From the NCBI GenBank assembly GCA_001303545.1, contig LJUA01000006.1, positions 1 to 25,814 on the forward strand: DNA of 25,814 nucleotides, read 5' to 3'. A program made the position numbers and the translations under genes. The first letter of the stretch is position 1. Every line of letters begins with the position of its first letter. The stretch comes from Dehalococcoidia bacterium SM23_28_2. GTDB lineage: Bacteria; Chloroflexota; Dehalococcoidia; SM23-28-2. Shown here in pieces: positions 21,389-25,814 of the stretch. A model generated the notes under the pieces. The model ran no database searches and was not told the origin of the DNA. It saw only the letters and a list, made by a program, of their open reading frames with translations.

Positions 21389-22267
21389 TCAGTCGGGCGC
21401 CTTGATGTTTACTTCGTTGAAGTGGGATAACGTGTAGGGGAACTCGATGGTGTCTTCATCTGCTGTAGCCTGCCGGAACCCAAGGCGGCGCATGAGCTTG
21501 TCATCACGGCCCAGCCAGACTTCGACGAGTGGTGGATTCTCGTCCTGTTCCCGCAGGAGGTCTTCATACAGAGCAGTGTACTCCTCCAGGGTAGTGTCGT
21601 GGCACTCATCCTCCTGCCCACCGCTCGGGCCGATCACCGCCTCACATTGTTCGCCCCAGAATATGGGTCCTCGCTCCTCCTCGGCGCGCTGCGCGGACTG
21701 GATCATGGCTCGAAAGAGATTCGCCCTGCCCTGGATTCGGGTGCAGGTAACACCTTCAAAATCCTCTTCTCCGATGATCTGGGTGTCGGACATGAGCCCA
21801 GGCAATTCGATGGTCCACATGGGCTCGAGCCCTGGTGCCGAGAGCGGGAAGTAGATCGTCTCCCTGGGGCCTTCCTCCCATGGCTCACAGCCCCCTCCTG
21901 CTGGCCGGCAGTACCGAGAGTAGATCTTGTCTCCAACGACCGTCGTCTCGAAGAGGCCCTTGTCGATGGTCTTCGTTTCGTCATCCTCAATCTGGGTCTG
22001 AACATCGTGAGACATAACGTAGAAGGTGTCAGGGCGCTGCCAGCCGATGGTGTAGGTGATCTCCGTTTCCTCCACTGTGGTGATCATCTGGAGCTGGAAG
22101 GAATCGAGGTCCCGCATGGCCGCCTGGGCCTCTTCAAGCAAGGCCTGGGCGTCACCCCCATCCGACGTAGCGGGGCTGGCGCCATCGTCGCCGCCGCACG
22201 AGGGCAACGCGCTCAGCACCAGCAGCGACACGGCAGCGAGCAGTATCAGCCTAGCGGTTGTGCGCAT
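21389..22267 (-). CDS. Lipoprotein of the LolA/LppX-like fold (predicted)
   Basis: A 292-residue secreted protein. Signal peptide RLILLAAVSLLVLSALPSC with lipidated C24, then a Gly/Asp-rich spacer. The body begins ALLEEAQAAMRDLDSFQLQMITTV and continues with alternating strands such as TYTIGWQRPDTFYV, KIYSRY and TCTRIQGR, the pattern of LolA/LppX/LprG-type half-barrels that hold lipids or act as periplasmic sensors. Several Cys pairs (RYCRPAGGGCEPW, GEQCEAV, DECHD) could be disulfides. The fold call rests on pattern, not on a firm motif. ATG start, no ribosome site, but TGCTAGAAT 10 bases upstream. Confidence 0.72.
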   Translation of the reverse strand: MRTTARLILLAAVSLLVLSALPSCGGDDGASPATSDGGDAQALLEEAQAAMRDLDSFQLQMITTVEETEITYTIGWQRPDTFYVMSHDVQTQIEDDETKTIDKGLFETTVVGDKIYSRYCRPAGGGCEPWEEGPRETIYFPLSAPGLEPMWTIELPGLMSDTQIIGEEDFEGVTCTRIQGRANLFRAMIQSAQRAEEERGPIFWGEQCEAVIGPSGGQEDECHDTTLEEYTALYEDLLREQDENPPLVEVWLGRDDKLMRRLGFRQATADEDTIEFPYTLSHFNEVNIKAPD

Positions 22268-22277
22268 GATCGCTCTG

Positions 22278-22286
22278 ATTCTAGCA
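22278..22286 (-). promoter_or_regulatory. Extended -10 of the LppX-like lipoprotein gene
   Basis: Minus-strand TGCTAGAAT, 10 bases before the ATG at 22267. The predicted leader is only three or four bases and there is no Shine-Dalgarno, so translation is probably leaderless. Confidence 0.5.
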
Positions 22287-22406
22287 CCACATTCCCCGCT
22301 GAATCCACCACCGCCTCTCAGCCCGGCGAAGCGGTCACTGTCGGCCAGGTTCCTTTCTCTTGGCCCTGTCTATATGTTACGCTGGTGTGGATAGGATTAA
22401 TCGATA

Positions 22407-23111
22407 ATGGCAGATGGACCCAAGAAGCCGGAGGGTATGGTGTTGGACATGCATGTCCACACCTCCATCGGCTCTCCCGATAGCAATCTCACGCCGGCGC
22501 GAGTGCTGGAGGCCGCCCGCGCGGTGGACATCGACGGCATTGTCTTCGCTGAGCACCACGCTGACTGGACCGAGGAGCAACTGGAGCACTTCCGTCAGGA
22601 GAGCGGCCTCTTTGCCTGCAGTGCCCGTGAGTGGGAGACCGACTTCGGCCACATCATCGCTCTGGGCCTGCACTCTGACGTCGAGGCGATTGAGCAGGCC
22701 AGGGAGCTACGTCGCCTGACGCTTGCCGAGGGTGGCTTGCTGATCATGGCTCATCCCCTTCGCTTTTTCCCCAGCATGTCCAATCGCCTTTTCAGCCGCC
22801 AGGACAATCCCTCGTCTTTGACGCCAGAGCAAATGGCCGAACACCCTGTCTTCGAGCTGGTGGACGCGATCGAGGTGTTGAACTACGCCTGTACCGAAAA
22901 GGAGAATCAGCTAGCGCAGGAGGTGGCGCGGGTGCTGGGAAAGCCGGGCGTGGCTGGCAGCGATGCTCACACCTACATGGAGGTCGGTCGCTGCGTCACC
23001 ATCTTCGAGCGGGTGGTCGGGAGCGAGGGAGAGCTTATTGAAGAGCTGCGCGCCGGTCGCTTTCGAGTGGCCCGCCGCAAGCCCGATGGCGAATACGTGC
23101 TGCTAGGCTAG
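22407..23111 (+). CDS. PHP-domain phosphoesterase
   Basis: A 234-residue PHP-superfamily metalloenzyme, likely a phosphoesterase such as histidinol-phosphatase-like or RNase AM-like proteins. Metal ligands: DMHVHT (H16, H18), AEHHAD (E49, H50), MAHPLRF (H116) and AGSDAHT (D186, H188). The usual length of stand-alone PHP proteins is 220-290. It carries no polymerase or other domain. ATG 22407 has AGGA 10 bases upstream; ATG 22437 directly follows GGAGGGT and is a less likely alternative. Its stop overlaps the convergent larE through CTAGGCTAG. Confidence 0.88.
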   Translation: MADGPKKPEGMVLDMHVHTSIGSPDSNLTPARVLEAARAVDIDGIVFAEHHADWTEEQLEHFRQESGLFACSAREWETDFGHIIALGLHSDVEAIEQARELRRLTLAEGGLLIMAHPLRFFPSMSNRLFSRQDNPSSLTPEQMAEHPVFELVDAIEVLNYACTEKENQLAQEVARVLGKPGVAGSDAHTYMEVGRCVTIFERVVGSEGELIEELRAGRFRVARRKPDGEYVLLG

Positions 23112-23930
23112 CCTGCTCGACTGGCGTTCTTCTTTCTCCAGCGCTCGGTTCAGGCTTCCCCTTTTGTAGCCTTCCAGGTCCAGGGTGACGTAACGGTAGC
23201 CCAGCCCTCGTAGCCTGTCCGCTACCGCCTGTCGGTTCTCGTCCGTCATCAAGATGGCCATGCCTGCCTCGTCCGTCTCGATGCGGGCCACGCTGTCATG
23301 ATGGCGGACGCGCAGCTGGCGCACGCCCAGGGAACGGACGAACTCCTCGGCCTGGGCAATGCGATTCAGGGCTTCGGCGGTCACCGGCGTCCCGTAGGGG
23401 ATGCGCGACGCCAGGCAGGCCATGGCCGGCTTGTCCCAGGTGGGCAACCCCATCTGGCGCGAGAGGGTGCGGATGTCGTCCTTGGTGAGGCCGGCCTCCA
23501 TCAGGGGGCTACGGACGCCGTGCTCGCGGGCGGCCTCCTGGCCTGGTCGGAAGTCGCTCAGGTCATCGGCATTGCAGCCGTCGGCTATCCAGGCCAGGCC
23601 CCGCTCGGCGGCCACCTGCTTGAGTTTGCCGTACAGCTCCTGCTTGCAGTGGTAACAGCGCTGGGGGGAGTTGGCGACATATGCGGGGTCATCCATCTCC
23701 TCCGTTTCGATCAGCAGGTGCGGTATGCCTATTCGGCGGGCTAGCTCCTCGGCGTCTCTTACTTCTGAAAGCGGGACCGCCGGTGAAACGCTGGTGACGG
23801 CGAGGCTGCTTTCTCTCAGCACATCGAAGGCCACTGCTGCCAGGAAGGTGCTGTCCACTCCTCCCGAGTAGGCCACCAGAACGGAGCCCATCTCCGCCAG
23901 TGTCTGCCGCAGCCGCTCGAGCTTTTCCAT
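23103..23930 (-). CDS. larE: ATP-dependent sacrificial sulfur transferase LarE
   Basis: LarE adenylates and thiolates pyridinium dicarboxylate mononucleotide in making the nickel-pincer cofactor of lactate racemase and related enzymes. The 275-residue protein begins MEKLERLRQTLAEMGSVLVA and has PP-loop SGGVDST (22-28), NSPQRCYHCK (C92, C95) and MACLASRIPYG (C172). These three Cys raise the question of whether it is a sacrificial-Cys or a 4Fe-4S type. I chose ATG 23930, which follows GGGAAGGG and matches the usual N-terminus; the ATG 13 codons upstream has no such support. Neither larB nor larC is nearby. The stop overlaps the PHP gene by nine bases. Confidence 0.88.
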   Translation of the reverse strand: MEKLERLRQTLAEMGSVLVAYSGGVDSTFLAAVAFDVLRESSLAVTSVSPAVPLSEVRDAEELARRIGIPHLLIETEEMDDPAYVANSPQRCYHCKQELYGKLKQVAAERGLAWIADGCNADDLSDFRPGQEAAREHGVRSPLMEAGLTKDDIRTLSRQMGLPTWDKPAMACLASRIPYGTPVTAEALNRIAQAEEFVRSLGVRQLRVRHHDSVARIETDEAGMAILMTDENRQAVADRLRGLGYRYVTLDLEGYKRGSLNRALEKEERQSSRLA

Positions 23931-23994
23931 CCGACCCTTCCCTCGCTGGCTCAGCCTGAGATCCATCATATCATCCGGCTCTGACCAGAGCGAA

Positions 23995-24020
23995 GGGCCT
24001 CGGCCGCAAGACCGAGGCCC
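23995..24020 (-). terminator. Hairpin terminator candidate after the alcohol dehydrogenase gene
   Basis: GGGCCTCGG (23995-24003) and CCGAGGCCC (24012-24020) form a perfect nine-pair stem with an eight-base loop, 25 bases past the dehydrogenase stop. On the minus strand it is followed by TTCGCT, a short T-rich stretch only. Confidence 0.6.
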
Positions 24021-24045
24021 CCTCGGTTGTCACTGGTGGCGGAGC

Positions 24046-25116
24046 TTAGGGCGTGATGGCTATCTTGAGGACGCCGTCGCGCTTCTCCCGGAAGAAGTTG
24101 TAGGCCTCCGGCGTCTGAGAAAGCTTCATGCGGTGGGTAAATAGGGGCGACAGGTCGACCTTGCCGTACCTTATGATGTCCAGCATATGGTTCAGGCGGT
24201 TGAAACCCGCGGGGCCAAGAGTCATCACAACCCTGCGGTGGTAGAAGGAGGGAGCGTTCGTTGGCATGGAAAGCTGGGGCAGAATGCCGTAGATGCCAAT
24301 GCTGGAGATGGTGCCGCCACGACGCACCGCTCGGCTGGCCGCCTCGAAGGTCGCTTGTAGGCCGACGGCTTCCACGGCCACGTCAACACCCTGGCCGTTG
24401 GTCAGGCTCATGATCTCCGCTGCAGGTTCTTTCTCCTGGGGGTTGATGACCACGTTAGCGCCGAACTTCTTGGATGCCTCTATCCTCTCCGGTACCGACT
24501 CTACGGCGATGATCAGGCCGGCGCCTCTGGCCCTGGCCCCGGCTGTGGCGCAAAGGCCGACCGGCCCCTGGGCGAAGATGGCCACCGAGTCGCCAATCTG
24601 CGTCTCGGCCCGCTCGATAGCGGCGAAACCGGTGGACATGATGTCGGTGGCGAGGAGGGCCTGCTCGTCACTGACATCGTCGGGCACCTGGGTGGCATTG
24701 ATGTCGGCGAAGGGCACCAAATAGTATTCGCTCTGAGTGCCGAAGAGGCACTCGCCACCGCCGGTGCAGATGGTGTGGTCGCCCGTGTGGCACTGGAGGC
24801 ACTTGCCGCAGCCGATGTCGAATGAGGCGATCACCCGCTCGCCTGGCTGGAAGCGGGTCACGCCTTCTCCAACCGCGTGCACTATGCCCACGCCCTCGTG
24901 GCCCATCGGCAGTCCGGGCAGGTTGGGCAGCCGCTTAGCCAACGAGGGGTAGATGAACATCAGGATCTCGTTGGGGATCTCGTCCAGGAAATGTATATCG
25001 CTGCCGCAGACGGTGGTGAGGGTAGTCTTGAGCACTATCTCTCCCGGGCCGGGTGTAGGTGTGGGAATGTCCGCCATCTCGACCTTGCCCAGGGCTGTCT
25101 TAACGCAACTCTGCAT
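24046..25116 (-). CDS. Zinc-dependent alcohol dehydrogenase (medium-chain)
   Basis: A 356-residue NAD(P)-dependent dehydrogenase. Catalytic zinc ligands C37 (TVCGSD) and H73-E74 (MGHEGVG); structural zinc C103, C106, C109, C117 (GCGKCLQC and HTIC); Rossmann site AQGPVGLCATAGA with acidic E at the end of the next strand (IIAVES), which suggests NAD. Residues about 45-70 (DEIPNEILMFIYPSLAKRLP) are a longer loop before GHE than in most members, near the substrate pocket. Relatives act on alcohols, sorbitol, threonine or formaldehyde; I cannot pick one. ATG start with GGGAGG 8 bases upstream. Monocistronic by its terminator and divergent from L25. Confidence 0.88.
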   Translation of the reverse strand: MQSCVKTALGKVEMADIPTPTPGPGEIVLKTTLTTVCGSDIHFLDEIPNEILMFIYPSLAKRLPNLPGLPMGHEGVGIVHAVGEGVTRFQPGERVIASFDIGCGKCLQCHTGDHTICTGGGECLFGTQSEYYLVPFADINATQVPDDVSDEQALLATDIMSTGFAAIERAETQIGDSVAIFAQGPVGLCATAGARARGAGLIIAVESVPERIEASKKFGANVVINPQEKEPAAEIMSLTNGQGVDVAVEAVGLQATFEAASRAVRRGGTISSIGIYGILPQLSMPTNAPSFYHRRVVMTLGPAGFNRLNHMLDIIRYGKVDLSPLFTHRMKLSQTPEAYNFFREKRDGVLKIAITP

Positions 25117-25174
25117 GGTTGGTGCCTCCCTTTGGCTCTCTCTGCCACTTTAGCCGGCGTGGCGATCATGTCCG

Positions 25175-25204
25175 ATCTTCTGCTTATCTTGCTGCTATTG
25201 TCAA
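25175..25204 (-). promoter_or_regulatory. Candidate promoter of the alcohol dehydrogenase gene
   Basis: Minus-strand perfect TTGACA (25204-25199), 18-base spacer, GAAGAT (25180-25175), a weak -10. Leader would be about 50 bases. Confidence 0.4.
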
Positions 25205-25260
25205 GGTGGGTCAGCGCTATTCGGACAGAGATGGGCCGAGCGACTTCATGGGCGCTATCC

Positions 25261-25289
25261 TTGATTAAGGGCTGTGTATCTGATAGGGT
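25261..25289 (+). promoter_or_regulatory. Promoter of the L25 gene
   Basis: TTGATT (25261-25266), 17-base spacer ending in TGA, and TAGGGT (25284-25289): a -35 with an extended but degenerate -10. The leader would be about 22 bases and holds the GAGG site. Confidence 0.45.
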
Positions 25290-25317
25290 GGAAGCGGCTA
25301 TAGGTGAGGTGACACTG

Positions 25318-25814
25318 ATGACACAAGCAGCGACACGAATCGAACTGGCAGTGGCGCTCCGGAGCGTCCTTGGCAAGAAGGTCAAGACGCTACGTCGGCA
25401 GGGCATAACGCCGGCCAATATCTACGGCCACGGCATCCCTTCCGTGGCGGTGCAGGTGCCCACGCCCGAACTGGCCCGAACCGTTCGCCTGGCCGGACGC
25501 AACACCATGCTCGAGCTCCACGTGGAAGGCGAGAAGAAGCGAAGGCCGGTCTTCTTCCGCGACGTTCAGCGCGATCCCATCACCGACGAGTTCCTGCACA
25601 TCGATTTCTATCAGGTATCGCTAAAGGAGAAGATCAGGATAGAGGTGCCCCTGGTCATCGTCGGCGAGGCGCCGGCAGTTAGCGTCTACCACGGCATCCT
25701 CCTCCAGAGCGTGAACACCATCGCTATGGAGGGCCTGCCCACCGACCTGCCTCCTCAGATCGAAGTTGACGTATCGGGCCTGGAGGAGATCGACGACGCC
25801 ATCCATGTGAAGGA
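25318..25814 (+). CDS. rplY: 50S ribosomal protein L25/general stress protein Ctc (3' end outside window)
   Basis: First 165 codons of a Ctc-type L25, which binds 5S rRNA in the large subunit. I read the frame directly: after MTQAATRIELAVALRS come KTLRRQGITPANIYGHG (the 5S rRNA-binding beta-barrel), RDVQRDPITDEFLHIDFYQV, and the C-terminal TL5/Ctc domain IEVPLVIVGEAPAV, GILLQ, LPTDLPPQIEVDVSGL. The length already exceeds the short, 94-residue E. coli type, so this is the two-domain form. ATG 25318 with GAGG 8 bases upstream. Genes after it lie outside the window. Confidence 0.93.
   Translation, partial: MTQAATRIELAVALRSVLGKKVKTLRRQGITPANIYGHGIPSVAVQVPTPELARTVRLAGRNTMLELHVEGEKKRRPVFFRDVQRDPITDEFLHIDFYQVSLKEKIRIEVPLVIVGEAPAVSVYHGILLQSVNTIAMEGLPTDLPPQIEVDVSGLEEIDDAIHVK

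Overview
The window is a GC-rich, gene-dense bacterial chromosome segment with 26 supported protein genes. Two are cut by the window edges (a NuoG-like gene at the left, ribosomal protein L25 at the right). No gap between genes exceeds about 245 bases. I see no tRNA, rRNA, CRISPR array, insertion sequence or prophage gene. The mix of genes suggests Chloroflexota, perhaps Dehalococcoidia: a cysteine-less HMG-CoA-synthase-like protein fused to an OB-fold beside an SCP-x-type thiolase, a NuoG with an extra cysteine motif, lipoproteins with an Asp/Glu patch and Thr/Pro/Ala linker after the lipidated Cys, and TupABC tungstate uptake. This placement is inference from gene content, not a phylogeny.

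Layout. (1) Bases 1-2786, minus strand: a nuoB-nuoI-nuoG respiratory complex I cluster with its own promoter. (2) 2921-6483, minus: an RNase Z-like metallo-beta-lactamase, then a two-gene unit of HMG-CoA-synthase-like/OB-fold protein and thiolase ending in a strong inverted repeat. (3) 6617-8949: a radical SAM enzyme convergent with a MidA/NDUFAF7-type methyltransferase, whose relatives act on complex I. (4) 8983-10817: a DHA2-family drug exporter. (5) 10853-14097, plus: a one-domain ModE-type regulator, a ModE-like operator, and tupA-tupB-tupC. (6) 14094-17160, minus: a GDPD-like phosphodiesterase, an alpha/beta hydrolase and a large lipoprotein. (7) 17193-20179: an eIF2B-like/Nudix gene pair diverging from an aminoglycoside-phosphotransferase/P-loop-kinase fusion. 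(8) 20201-22267, minus: dUTPase, an orphan 102-residue protein, a remnant of hydantoinase B, and a LolA/LppX-like lipoprotein. (9) 22407-25814: a PHP phosphoesterase, LarE, a zinc alcohol dehydrogenase, and L25.

How parts fit. The strongest regulatory unit is tungstate uptake: a 24-base palindrome, CGTTAT-N12-ATAGCG, lies between the regulator and tupA and has the half-sites and spacing of the E. coli ModE operator. The NuoG fragment seems to lack the Mo/W ligand motif, so the tungsten client is probably encoded elsewhere. Several genes have an extended -10 box (TGnTAnnnT) close to the start codon, and at least two appear leaderless. Three of the four convergent gene pairs share a CTAG where both stop codons overlap.

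Less ordinary items are a perfect 14-base-arm hairpin inside the 5' end of nuoG, the Leu in place of the nucleophilic Cys of the HMG-CoA-synthase-like protein, the Nudix/eIF2B gene pair, the hydantoinase B scar, and an in-frame upstream mini-ORF before dut.
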